Source of the DNA: Clostridium bornimense | GTDB lineage: Bacteria > Bacillota > Clostridia > Clostridiales > Clostridiaceae | NCBI RefSeq assembly: GCF_018917145.1 | Contig: NZ_JAHLOD010000028.1 | Location: 1-41,196 of the forward strand | Reading direction: 5' to 3' | Length of the DNA stretch: 41,196 bases | In this document: positions 24,313 through 32,749 of the stretch, piece by piece | Numbering within the stretch: the stretch's first letter is position 1 | Layout of the letters: each line of letters begins with the position of its first letter | Notes under the pieces: model-generated | Databases searched by the model: none | Told to the model about the DNA's origin: nothing | The model's input: the letters and a program-made list of their open reading frames with translations, nothing else | Made by a program: the position numbers and the translations under genes

Positions 24313-26022
24313 TTAATAATTTGAACTAGCTTCTATTACTGAGTAATATGCTTTCTTAGGTTTATTAATATCTGAGAATAATAGTGGATATCCATTTTTT
24401 ATCCACGACACCTTGTCAGATAATCCCCAGAAAGTTAAACCAGTAATATTTGCACCACTCTTCTTCTTAGCATTAAACATCTTCATTAAATCTGAATAAT
24501 ATTTTGCTTGTTCAGCTTCTTTAGCTGATATACTATTACCATCACCAATAGCAACATCTAATTCAGTAATTTGAATTTCTAACTTAGCATTTTTAAATTT
24601 TTCTACAGCTTCACCTACATATGATACACTTGGCCATGTTAATTTTAAGTGAGTTTGCATTCCAACACCATCACAAAGTGTACCGTTAGAATTAATATAT
24701 TTAATCATATTTACTATTTTATCTGGAATTTGATATGTATTATAATCATTGTAGAATAACTTAACTTTATTACGTACTTTATAATAATTCAACATATCAT
24801 TAGCATATGTGAAAGCTTTCTTAACAAATGTTGGTTTTTCTCCTTCATTTCCATAAATTTTTACCCAACTAGAGTTATTACTTGAACTATGTAAATATTC
24901 ATTAACAACATCCCAAGCATATACAACACTACTATATTGACCTGAATGAACATGTGCTATAACATTTTTAACATAATACTCAAGACGAGCATCCATAGTA
25001 GATTTACTTACATATCCTTGATTATTAGAAAAATTATTTTTAAAGAACCAATCTGGAGTTTGTGAATGCCATACTAATGTGTGAAATCTTACACTTAAGT
25101 TATTATCTTTAGCTATCTTTAATGCTTTATCAATATTTGAGTAATTTATTTCAGGAACATATTGTTCTGAATATCCATCTGGAATTATATACCCCTTTTT
25201 CTTAGCTTCTGCTACTGTTATCTTTGTAGGATTATATCCTAATAAGGCATCTGGTTTCATTTCATTTTCCATAGTTATACTATTGTAGTGTTTTTTTATG
25301 AATTCTAGTGTAGTCTTATCTTGTAATTGTGCTAGTGTTACAGCAGAACCTACTTTACCATATATATTAGTATATGCTCCTTTTAAACTATCTTTAGAAG
25401 TAGTCGTCGTATTATTATTATTATTGTTGTTATTGTTATTGTTGTTGTTATTATTATTGTTGTTATTACTATTTGAACTACTACTTGAGTTTGTAGATTC
25501 AAATTTCCATTGTTGATTTTTCTTATCTTTTCCTAATGTATATTGAATTACATTTGTACCATCTGTTTTTTTAGCTCTTTCTGCATCTAATCCTTTTTTT
25601 GAATTACTAACTTTTGTTGCTATAGTATATACATTTTTTGTAGATGTAGTTTTTATAGCAAATTGTTGTGCATTTCCTGAATATGCACTATATATTTGTA
25701 CATTAGCACCATCTTTATTTGTACCATTTGCAATATCAAGCATGTATTCACCTAAAGCACTTTTTATTGTCACATAACCATTGCCAAGATTCTTTACATA
25801 CCACTTTTGATTATCTGCACCTGTACCTTTTGATATTTCAACATTTTGTGCATTTTTACCTTTACCATCTTTAACTTGCAAGTATTTTTGTGCATTTACA
25901 TTCTTTATGTAATACCATCCATCAGATATAGTATTACTTGCTGCAAATACAGTACTTGACCAATTACTTAATAATCCTGCTACCATAAAAATAATAAGCA
26001 AATAATTAATTATTCTTTTCAT
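24313..26022 (-). CDS. Secreted GH10 endo-1,4-beta-xylanase with ricin-type lectin
   Basis: 569 residues. Signal peptide (1-29), ricin-type lectin (about 30-176), an Asn linker (19 Asn in a row, about 186-204, then four Thr), and a GH10 TIM-barrel (about 212-569). Acid/base Glu375 is in 'WDVVNE' and nucleophile Glu487 in 'ITELDV'; 'MKPD', 'LVWHSQTPDWF' and 'FNDYNT'-type ('YNDYNT') stretches are also typical. It cuts xylan internally and should act before the GH43 enzyme encoded just downstream. The signal and lectin parts are almost identical to those of the GH43 protein. No dockerin or SLH domain, so it is free or lectin-tethered. SD AAAGGTGAT. Confidence 0.95.
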   Translation of the reverse strand: MKRIINYLLIIFMVAGLLSNWSSTVFAASNTISDGWYYIKNVNAQKYLQVKDGKGKNAQNVEISKGTGADNQKWYVKNLGNGYVTIKSALGEYMLDIANGTNKDGANVQIYSAYSGNAQQFAIKTTSTKNVYTIATKVSNSKKGLDAERAKKTDGTNVIQYTLGKDKKNQQWKFESTNSSSSSNSNNNNNNNNNNNNNNNNNNNTTTTSKDSLKGAYTNIYGKVGSAVTLAQLQDKTTLEFIKKHYNSITMENEMKPDALLGYNPTKITVAEAKKKGYIIPDGYSEQYVPEINYSNIDKALKIAKDNNLSVRFHTLVWHSQTPDWFFKNNFSNNQGYVSKSTMDARLEYYVKNVIAHVHSGQYSSVVYAWDVVNEYLHSSSNNSSWVKIYGNEGEKPTFVKKAFTYANDMLNYYKVRNKVKLFYNDYNTYQIPDKIVNMIKYINSNGTLCDGVGMQTHLKLTWPSVSYVGEAVEKFKNAKLEIQITELDVAIGDGNSISAKEAEQAKYYSDLMKMFNAKKKSGANITGLTFWGLSDKVSWIKNGYPLLFSDINKPKKAYYSVIEASSNY

Positions 26023-26379
26023 TTTATCACCTTTCCCTATTTAGATTTTAGCCTTTACGTCCTATGCTATATTATAAATATTTTTTTGTATATTTTGTAT
26101 CTTTTTGTCGTAAATGAGCTTTTTTCAATCCTGAACGTAATATTTTCCTATCTAAAATGAAAAAATATTATACTTTTCTATGTATTTTTAAATAATTACT
26201 TAATTTAAAAATTACTTTTATCTTTTAAAATGTTCTCTATATTATGAAAATACACCTTAAATGAAATATATTATAAATTTCACCTAAGATGTATTACATA
26301 AATCTATTTTAAAACTTTAAATTTTTTATTAATTCTTTCTATTCTTCAATTCTCTAACTAATAATAACAATTTATTTTA
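26023..26379. other. Intergenic region with xylanase promoter region and HAD-gene hairpin
   Basis: 357 bases. On the minus strand TATAAT lies near 26076-26071, upstream of the GH10 gene, without a good -35. Upstream of it ATACAAAA-type repeats (near 26083-26104) hint at an activator-dependent promoter. At 26249-26295 two 19-base arms pair fully on the minus-strand RNA with three G-U pairs, but not on the plus strand, so it is probably the terminator of the HAD gene. No gene seen. Confidence 0.5.
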
Positions 26380-27234
26380 CTAATTAATTATCTTATAAAT
26401 TGCCTTAGCAACTCCATCATTATAATTAGTATCTGTTATATACTTTGCTATTTCCTTTATTTCATCAATAGCATTTCCCATGGCAAAAGATATAGGGAAT
26501 TCTTTAAACATAGAATAATCATTAAAACTATCTCCAAGAACTACAACTTCTTCTTTTTTCATTCCTAATTTCTTAGCAACTTTAGATAAAATAAGTCCCT
26601 TCTGTGCTTCTATATTATTTATCTCTATGTTTCTTTTAAAACTTCCTGACACTGCAATTCCTTTAATGTCACTTAATTCCTTTTTAACCTTATTAGTAGT
26701 TTCTTCACTATCATAAAACGCAACAAATTTTGCTATTTCTACATCACTATTAAAAAACTCATCTAAATCTTCAATATAATTTAATTCTGTATATTCTGGA
26801 TGGTCAACTGCTATTTTTAATGCCTCTTCAAAAGATATATTCATAAAAATTTCAAGCATATGTGCAGTATCTTCTAATGCTTGCTCTTTTGTCTCTGTAG
26901 TCCACATACCTTTATTTGTATATATTTGAAGCGCTACACCTTTCTTATTTACCTTATCGATAACTTCTCTAGCTTTGATTTTATCTATATATACCTTTTC
27001 TATTATACTTCCATCATAATCACGATACTCTGCACCATTCATAACTACACATTGGCAACGTAATCCTGATTCCTTCAAAAATGGTTCCACATCTTCATAT
27101 TTTCTTCCTGTTACTATAGCAAAATTTATTCCTTTCTCTTCTGCCATTTTTATAGCCTTTAAATTTTCTTCTGATATTTTATGATCATTTCCAAGTAAAG
27201 TTCCATCCATATCTGATGCAATAAGCTTTATCAT
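26380..27234 (-). CDS. Cof-type HAD-superfamily phosphatase
   Basis: A 284-residue cytoplasmic phosphatase. Motif I DMDGT has Asp8 and Asp10, motif II is 'AIVTGR', and motif IV is 'VVVLGDSFNDYSMF' with 'FAMGNAIDEIKEIAKYITDTNYNDGVAKAI' at the C-end. This is the Cof/YkrA/SupH type (cap class C2B), acting on sugar phosphates or related small phosphoesters. Substrate is not identifiable. It is divergent from the CNNM gene. SD GAAGGTGAGGAG before the ATG. Monocistronic. Confidence 0.93.
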   Translation of the reverse strand: MIKLIASDMDGTLLGNDHKISEENLKAIKMAEEKGINFAIVTGRKYEDVEPFLKESGLRCQCVVMNGAEYRDYDGSIIEKVYIDKIKAREVIDKVNKKGVALQIYTNKGMWTTETKEQALEDTAHMLEIFMNISFEEALKIAVDHPEYTELNYIEDLDEFFNSDVEIAKFVAFYDSEETTNKVKKELSDIKGIAVSGSFKRNIEINNIEAQKGLILSKVAKKLGMKKEEVVVLGDSFNDYSMFKEFPISFAMGNAIDEIKEIAKYITDTNYNDGVAKAIYKIIN

Positions 27235-27330
27235 ATATACTCCTCACCTTCTTTAGTAAATTTATTTATCTTATTATAATATATCATAAATTAAGTTTAT
27301 TATTTTATCTACTTTTATTACATTTTATGG

Positions 27331-27336
27331 TATAAT
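27331..27336 (+). promoter_or_regulatory. Extended -10 promoter of the CNNM gene
   Basis: TATGGTATAAT (-10 at 27331-27336) is an extended -10 with no clear -35, 36 bases before the ATG. The same 11-mer occurs on the minus strand before the genes starting at 32626 and 39284. Confidence 0.6.
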
Positions 27337-27371
27337 CAATTTATTATTTAATTAAAAGAGGTGTATTAAAA

Positions 27372-28682
27372 ATGGAAACAGATCCTAGTTCGACGAGTAA
27401 TATATTTGCACAATTACTTTTAGTTACTGTATTAACATTAATTAATGCTTTTTTTGCATCAGCAGAAATGGCTATCGTATCAGTAAACAAACATAAATTA
27501 AAACTTCTAGCTAATGATGGCAATAAAAAAGCACAACTACTGTTAAATCTTACTGAAGATCCAAGCAAATTATTAGCTACAATACAAGTAGGAATAACTT
27601 TAGCAGGATTTTTTTCTAGTGCTTCCGCTGCTACAGGAATATCAACTCATTTATCAAAAATTCTAAAATCTATAAATATTCCTTATAGTGATCAAATCTC
27701 TCTAATTGGTATAACAATAATTTTATCTTATATCACATTAGTATTTGGAGAGTTATATCCAAAAAGAATTGCTCTTAGAAATGCGGAATCTTTAGCAATG
27801 TTTTCTGTAAAACCAATAATGATAGTCTCTACTATAGCTTCACCATTTGTAAAATTTCTTTCCTTATCAACTAACTTTCTAGTTAAAATTACTGGGATAG
27901 AAAAAAATGCTGTAGAAGATAGCGTCTCTCGTGAAGAACTTCGTTCTTTTGTTGAAGTTGGACAAGAGCAAGGTGTTATTAATGAGACAGAAATGGATAT
28001 GATTAATAGTATCATAGAATTTGATGATAAAATGGCAAAAGAAATTATGACTCCTAGTACTGAGACATTTTCTATTGACATTAATATTCCTATCAAAGAA
28101 TTCATTGATAAATTGTTAGAAGAGCAATATTCAAGAATACCAGTTTACTCAAATGATCTTGATAACATTATTGGTATTGTTTATCTGAAAGATATATTTG
28201 AAGCTGCATACCATTATGGATTTGATAAAATAGACTTAGAGAAAATAATGAGGAAACCTTATTTTGTTCCAGAAACAAAAAATATTGATGTTCTTTTTAA
28301 AGAATTGCAAGATTCAAAACAACATATGTCTATATTAGTAGACGAATATGGTGGTTTTTCTGGAATTGTAACCATCGAAGATATTATAGAAGAAGTTATG
28401 GGAAATATAGACGATGAATTTGACATCGAAAATCATTACTTCTCTAAAATCGATAATAATACCTTCATTGTTGACGGGTTACTCTCTCTTGTGGATTTAA
28501 ATAACTACCTCGATATAAATATAAAATCAGATATTTCTGATACTGTAGGTGGATTCCTTATCAACGAAATTGGTGAAATACCAAAACCTAATGAAGATAT
28601 TACTATTGAATATAATAATGTCATATTTAAAGTAGAAGAAGTTGATGAAAAACGAATAAAGAAAGTTAGAATTTCTATATAG
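27372..28682 (+). CDS. CNNM/HlyC-CorC family membrane protein with CBS pair
   Basis: 436 residues. DUF21/CNNM membrane domain with about four TM segments (residues about 5-190, including 'NAFFASAEMAIVS' and 'GELYPKRIAL'). Two CBS domains (about 205-330) in which 'IMTPSTETFSID' and 'ILVDEYGGFSGIVTIEDIIEEVMG' are typical. The C-terminal CorC/HlyC domain (about 345-436) is 'VDGLLSLVDLNNYL...DTVGGFLINEIGEIP'. Family members are proposed Mg2+/Na+ exporters or volume and cation sensors and are often misnamed hemolysins. SD AGAGGTG. Monocistronic, with an extended -10 promoter and its own terminator. Substrate is inferred from the family only. Confidence 0.92.
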   Translation: METDPSSTSNIFAQLLLVTVLTLINAFFASAEMAIVSVNKHKLKLLANDGNKKAQLLLNLTEDPSKLLATIQVGITLAGFFSSASAATGISTHLSKILKSINIPYSDQISLIGITIILSYITLVFGELYPKRIALRNAESLAMFSVKPIMIVSTIASPFVKFLSLSTNFLVKITGIEKNAVEDSVSREELRSFVEVGQEQGVINETEMDMINSIIEFDDKMAKEIMTPSTETFSIDINIPIKEFIDKLLEEQYSRIPVYSNDLDNIIGIVYLKDIFEAAYHYGFDKIDLEKIMRKPYFVPETKNIDVLFKELQDSKQHMSILVDEYGGFSGIVTIEDIIEEVMGNIDDEFDIENHYFSKIDNNTFIVDGLLSLVDLNNYLDINIKSDISDTVGGFLINEIGEIPKPNEDITIEYNNVIFKVEEVDEKRIKKVRISI

Positions 28683-28693
28683 AATTTAAAAAT

Positions 28694-28736
28694 GCTTTCG
28701 CATTAACGATTAAATTTCGTATGCGAAAGCCTTTTT
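28694..28736 (+). terminator. Terminator of the CNNM gene
   Basis: GCTTTCGCAT (28694-28703) pairs with ATGCGAAAGC (28721-28730), followed by CTTTTTC. The loop side carries GCATTAA, as in the fru terminator. Confidence 0.88.
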
Positions 28737-28737
28737 C

Positions 28738-28998
28738 AGTGCACAGTGATGTTGGAAATTCCTACGGAATTTCTTGAATTTTAAGTATTATGTTATTAGT
28801 TTGTTATAAAGATTTATTTTATAATTAAAATGGAGAATATAATACAATGTTACATAAAACTGCTATAATACATAAGCCATATGAAAATTTAAATTTTCAT
28901 TGCGTACTTAACACATTCTAGCCGTCCGCAGGACTTATAATATTTTCCCCTCAGGGGAAAATTAACCTTCACTATTCACCATTCACTCTTACTTATTC
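28738..28998. repeat. Dispersed intergenic repeat, copy C
   Basis: Begins with CAGTGCACAGTGA. It shares GGACTTATAATATTTT and AGGGGAAAATTAACCTT (28953-28969) with copy A, and ends in a different tandem tail, CACTATTCACCATTCAC and ACTTATTCAC. Around 28943-28961 TTTTCCCC and GGGGAAAA make an 8-bp stem with a 3-base loop; in copy A one arm is broken. No gene. Confidence 0.6.
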
Positions 28999-29004
28999 AC
29001 TTAA

Positions 29005-29046
29005 AAAGATGAACTGAGACACAATATTTATTGCATCTCAGTCCTT
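29005..29046 (-). terminator. Terminator of the ABC/two-component module
   Basis: ACTGAGA (29013-29019) and TCTCAGT (29036-29042) form the stem, with an A-rich plus strand (29003-29007) giving the U run on the minus-strand transcript. Confidence 0.75.
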
Positions 29047-29047
29047 T

Positions 29048-29929
29048 CTATTTATTCCATAATATATTTATTATTAGTTTTCCATCTTCCAACGATGCTT
29101 CAATTTTATGTCCCATTTCTTCTATTAAAGCTTTCACAATAGATAATCCTAATCCTGTACTATTATCACTTCTTGATGAATCACCAGTATAAAATCTATT
29201 GAAAATTTTCTCTACATCTTCTTTATTTAAATCTGGTGCATCATTAATAAATGTTGTTACTACAAACTTTTCTTCATCTTTTACTATAAACTGTACTTCT
29301 CCACTATTATATTTTAATATATTATTTATAAGATTAGAAAAAATTCTATTTACTGACTCTACATCTGCAATAACCTTAGAAACCTTTTCATCAATAACTA
29401 CTTTTGGTTCTATATTTGCCTCTAAAAAATTATCATAAAATAATGCTAAGACTTCACAAAATATTTCCTTGATATCTACTAATTTTAAATCCATTTTATA
29501 CTCATTACACTCTATTCTTGATAAGTCATAAAAAGAATTTATAAGGTTACTTAAATTTTCTGTTCTCTTTTTTATTATCTTTAGATATCTATTTTTATCT
29601 ATATCTTTGACACTATCACTTTCAATAAGCTGTATATATCCCATTATAGAAGTAAGAGGAGTTCTTAGATCATGAGCCATGCTAGCAATGCTTTCCTTAA
29701 GATTTTCATCATTTTCCTTAACCCTTAAGTTCGACTCATGATTTTTTTTATATAAATTATTAATTTCCATCGCTAAATTTTCTATTTCTTTATTTATAGA
29801 AGATATTCTTACTGGAGTTAAATAGCCATTACTATTCCTTATCTGATTGCTCATATTTTTAATTTCTCTTTTATACCCAATAATAATGACTAACAAAATC
29901 AATATTATTAATAATAATATAAGATTCAT
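29048..29929 (-). CDS. Sensor histidine kinase without an extracytoplasmic sensor domain
   Basis: About 293 residues. The longer frame starts at 29983, but GGAGG lies five bases before the ATG at 29929, which begins 'MNLILLLIILILL', so this start is chosen. One N-terminal TM helix (about 2-18), a linker, the DHp domain with phospho-His86 in 'SMAHDLRTPLTS', then an HATPase domain with 'NLINNILKY', 'EKIFNRFY' and 'GLGLSIVKAL'. It resembles kinases of peptide-antibiotic (BceS/BcrS-like) systems, where the ABC transporter is thought to be the sensor. Last gene of the module. Partner: the response regulator at 31937. Confidence 0.9.
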   Translation of the reverse strand: MNLILLLIILILLVIIIGYKREIKNMSNQIRNSNGYLTPVRISSINKEIENLAMEINNLYKKNHESNLRVKENDENLKESIASMAHDLRTPLTSIMGYIQLIESDSVKDIDKNRYLKIIKKRTENLSNLINSFYDLSRIECNEYKMDLKLVDIKEIFCEVLALFYDNFLEANIEPKVVIDEKVSKVIADVESVNRIFSNLINNILKYNSGEVQFIVKDEEKFVVTTFINDAPDLNKEDVEKIFNRFYTGDSSRSDNSTGLGLSIVKALIEEMGHKIEASLEDGKLIINILWNK

Positions 29930-30048
29930 CTTTTCCTCCCATAATTGAAAATTTAAACTTTCAAAATTATTCTCTAAATGCAATATATAAAACTATTATA
30001 CTTAAGTGTTGTTATTTTAAAATTTTAAAAGCATCTAAATTAACATAC

Positions 30049-30936
30049 TTATTTTATATCTTGTTTATTAATTACACAAACTCCCGCAAAAATTGCTATA
30101 ACTGAGGTAACTATTGAAACCAATACTGCTCTTAATAAATTTCCATTAGTGGCAATAGGACTCACTACCGTTGCCCAAGTATATGCCGGAATAAGTTTTA
30201 AAATATTATCTAGCCATCCATATATTCCGTATATTATTCCTAAAAACATTGGTACTACAGAAAATAATACAATTCCTATTCCAATAGTTGATCCGTTACT
30301 TTTTAACACTGTTGCTAATAATACCATAAGAGATGTAACAGCTATTGTGGCTAATGATGCTGATCCAAATACTTTTAAAATTCCTAGGACTTCACCAAAA
30401 TCAAAAGTTTCGCCCCATCCTTCAAATATGCATATTCCTACTGTAGATACTGAAACTAAAATTGCTAATAACACAATTACACCAATAGAAATTGCTAATA
30501 CTTTTCCAATATAATATTTATATCTCTTTACACCATAAGCTAATGTATTTTTAATCGTTCCCTTTGAATATTCTTTTGCCACCATAGCACCTACCAATAC
30601 GGCAATAAATATCTCTATAATACCATTGCCAAAAGATTGATAAAATACTTCCTTTCCTGTAGGATGAAATGGATCTTCCCCAGAAATGGTCATACCCATA
30701 TTTGATGATAACCTTATTTCTGTATCTTGTTCTGAAACTGATTGCATTTGTTGCTCAAAAGCTTGTTTTTCTGATTCTGACATTTCCTTCGTAATAGAAT
30801 CAATAAATCCTTCACTACTCATTAACTTTGTCATTCCTATAGTAAAAAAAGATACCAATAATATAATCAAACATAATACTTTGAAAGTTGTGTTTTTCTT
30901 TAATTTAAATAACTCTGCCTTTAATATTCTAAGCAT
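30049..30936 (-). CDS. ABC-2 permease, BcrB/lantibiotic-immunity type
   Basis: About 295 residues. TM1 (about 15-35), a long extracytoplasmic loop (about 38-105, 'EMSESEKQAFEQQMQS'), then about five more TM segments. This one-TM, large-loop, five-TM shape is typical of BcrB/LanG-like permeases. The longer frame starts with a TTG at 30951; the ATG at 30936 follows GGTGGAG and overlaps the ATPase stop by eight bases, implying coupling. It should export or shed a peptide antibiotic with the ATPase. Substrate unknown. Confidence 0.88.
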   Translation of the reverse strand: MLRILKAELFKLKKNTTFKVLCLIILLVSFFTIGMTKLMSSEGFIDSITKEMSESEKQAFEQQMQSVSEQDTEIRLSSNMGMTISGEDPFHPTGKEVFYQSFGNGIIEIFIAVLVGAMVAKEYSKGTIKNTLAYGVKRYKYYIGKVLAISIGVIVLLAILVSVSTVGICIFEGWGETFDFGEVLGILKVFGSASLATIAVTSLMVLLATVLKSNGSTIGIGIVLFSVVPMFLGIIYGIYGWLDNILKLIPAYTWATVVSPIATNGNLLRAVLVSIVTSVIAIFAGVCVINKQDIK

Positions 30937-31852
30937 TTTCTCCACCCCCAATTTTACTTAAGAAATATTCTTCTAAGTTCTGACCTTTTAAAAATATTCT
31001 TTCTACTATAATTCCATTGGTAGCTAAAATACTATTTATTTCACCAGATTTATCTAAATGACTATAGACTTTTATTAAATTATTTGGTAATACTTCATAT
31101 TCCATTATTCCTATCTTCTCTTCTAAAATCACTACAGCTTCTTTAGTATCATTAACTACTAACTCTATATATTGTCTACATTTTTCATTTAACTCTTTTG
31201 CTGTAATCTCTTCTATGAGATTACCATTATTTATAATACCATAACAAGTAGCTAATTCTGATAACTCCCCTAGTATATGACTAGAAATTAATATTGTTAT
31301 ATCTTTTTCCTTATTAATCTTTTTTAATAACTCTCTAATTTCTACTATGCTTACTGGGTCTAACCCATTTACAGGTTCATCTAAAATTAATAATTTAGGA
31401 TTACCAAGAAGAGCATTTGCTATTCCTAGTCTTTGTCTCATACCAAGAGAAAAATTCTTTACTTTTTTCTTTCCTGTATCGCTTAGACCTACTAAATCTA
31501 AAACATCATCTATTTCTTTTTTATCTGGAATACCTCTTACTAATCTTGAAACTTCTAAATTTTCTCTAGCTGTCATTGATCCATAAAATGTTGGAGTTTC
31601 TACAAGACTTCCTATCATCTTTCTTGATTTATCTAAATCAGATTCACTTGTTGCACCTAATAATTCTATTTCTCCACTAGTTTTGTGAATTAAACCAACT
31701 ATCATTCTTATTAATGTAGTTTTACCAGCTCCATTTTTACCTATAAATCCATATATGTCGCCTCTACGTATTGTCATATCTACATTATTAACTGCAACTT
31801 GACTTCCATATACCTTTGAAAGTTTAGTTGTTTTTAAGACTACTTCTTTCAT
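30929..31852 (-). CDS. ABC ATPase, BcrA/LanF type
   Basis: 307 residues. Walker A GKNGAGKTT (about 38-46), signature 'FSLGMRQRLGIA', Walker B 'LLILDEPVNGLD' and switch His in 'ISSHILGEL'. A C-terminal extension of about 85 residues is typical of bacitracin/lantibiotic exporters (BcrA, LanF). It lies downstream of the response regulator gene with a promoter and 11-bp direct repeats between them, and is coupled to the permease. The role in antimicrobial peptide resistance is inferred from the family and the two-component neighbours. Confidence 0.93.
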   Translation of the reverse strand: MKEVVLKTTKLSKVYGSQVAVNNVDMTIRRGDIYGFIGKNGAGKTTLIRMIVGLIHKTSGEIELLGATSESDLDKSRKMIGSLVETPTFYGSMTARENLEVSRLVRGIPDKKEIDDVLDLVGLSDTGKKKVKNFSLGMRQRLGIANALLGNPKLLILDEPVNGLDPVSIVEIRELLKKINKEKDITILISSHILGELSELATCYGIINNGNLIEEITAKELNEKCRQYIELVVNDTKEAVVILEEKIGIMEYEVLPNNLIKVYSHLDKSGEINSILATNGIIVERIFLKGQNLEEYFLSKIGGGENA

Positions 31853-31878
31853 CGTTTTCCCTCCTCAACCTTATAACT

Positions 31879-31934
31879 AAATTATAAATATAAACATATA
31901 AGACCAATTAAAGAAAACATTAAGAAAATCTTAA
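31879..31934 (-). promoter_or_regulatory. Response-regulator direct repeats and promoter of the ABC genes
   Basis: Reading the minus strand: TTAAGATTTTC (31934-31924), TTAATGTTTTC (31923-31913) and TTTAATTGGTC (31912-31902) stand in 11-bp direct repeat. They are followed by TTGGTC (31907-31902), 17 bases, and TAATTT (31884-31879). Eleven-base direct repeats upstream of the -35 are the usual layout for an OmpR-family activator. The regulator is encoded directly upstream. Confidence 0.65.
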
Positions 31935-31936
31935 GT

Positions 31937-32626
31937 TTATTCCTTAAGCTTAAATCCTATCCCCCATACAGTTTGTATATATTCTGTATCCTTATCAACA
32001 CTATTTATTTTAGATCTTAAATTGCTCATATGCACATTCACTGTATTGTCATCACCTAAAAACTCACTTTTCCAGACACTTTCAAAAATATTAGCCCTAG
32101 TAAATACCTTCTTCGGATTAGTAAGTAATAATTCCAAAATACTATATTCTCTTAAAGTTAAATTTATCAATTTGTTATTTACATATACCTCATGAGATTC
32201 TCTATTTAAATATAAATTTTTATATGTAATATTATCGCTATTACTTATATTGGTAGAAAACTTAGTATATCTTCTAAGTTGTGCCTCAACTCTAGCTACT
32301 ACTTCTTCAATATCAAAAGGCTTGGCTATAAAATCATCAGCTCCTAATCTTAGAACATTTATTTTATCTTCCTTAGAAGTTTTTGCTGAAATAACTATTA
32401 TAGGCATAACCTTTATTCTTCTTATTTCTTCTATAAGATTTTCTCCACTTATCCCAGGCAACATTAAATCTAGCAATATTAAATCATAATCATTATTACT
32501 TAGCAAAAGCTTACCTTCACTGCCTGAATAAGCCTTTGTCACTTCATAACTCTCTCTCATTAAAATATCACTTAAAAGATCATTTATATCTGGATCATCT
32601 TCTATTATCAATACCCTATTATTCAT
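31937..32626 (-). CDS. OmpR-family response regulator
   Basis: About 229 residues. The receiver domain has acidic residues 9-11 (EDD), phospho-Asp53 in 'LILLDLMLPG' and Lys102 in 'AKPF'. The C-terminal winged helix (about 125-229) has 'LTLREYSILELLLTNPKKVFTRANIFESVW' and 'VNVHMSNLRSKI'. The first in-frame ATG at 32641 is part of the SD stretch. The ATG at 32626, eight bases after GGAGG, is chosen. First gene of the module, expressed from an extended -10 (TATAAT, 32664-32659). The 11-bp repeats just downstream are its likely target. Confidence 0.94.
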   Translation of the reverse strand: MNNRVLIIEDDPDINDLLSDILMRESYEVTKAYSGSEGKLLLSNNDYDLILLDLMLPGISGENLIEEIRRIKVMPIIVISAKTSKEDKINVLRLGADDFIAKPFDIEEVVARVEAQLRRYTKFSTNISNSDNITYKNLYLNRESHEVYVNNKLINLTLREYSILELLLTNPKKVFTRANIFESVWKSEFLGDDNTVNVHMSNLRSKINSVDKDTEYIQTVWGIGFKLKE

Positions 32627-32696
32627 AATAATTGCCTCCATACACTCATTACATATAAATTATACCATAATCACCCTATTTCTTTTTTAAGAATAC

Positions 32697-32748
32697 AAAG
32701 GAGTTGGCACTAGAGCAAACTTCTATTTGTTAGTACCAACTCCTTTTT
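32697..32748. terminator. Bidirectional terminator
   Basis: AAAGGAGTTGG-CACTA (32697-32712) pairs with TAGTACCAACTCCTTT (32731-32746) with one mismatch. It ends the operon that finishes at 32750 (minus). Confidence 0.85.
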
Positions 32749-32749
32749 C

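Noticed and set aside
25298-25516. Plus-strand frame with a poly-Leu run
   Set aside because: Antisense of the Asn linker codons in the GH10 gene.
28848-28920. 24-codon frame (MLHKTAIIH...) inside repeat copy C
   Set aside because: Weak ribosome-site spacing, no counterpart in copy A, typical of random short frames in a repeat.
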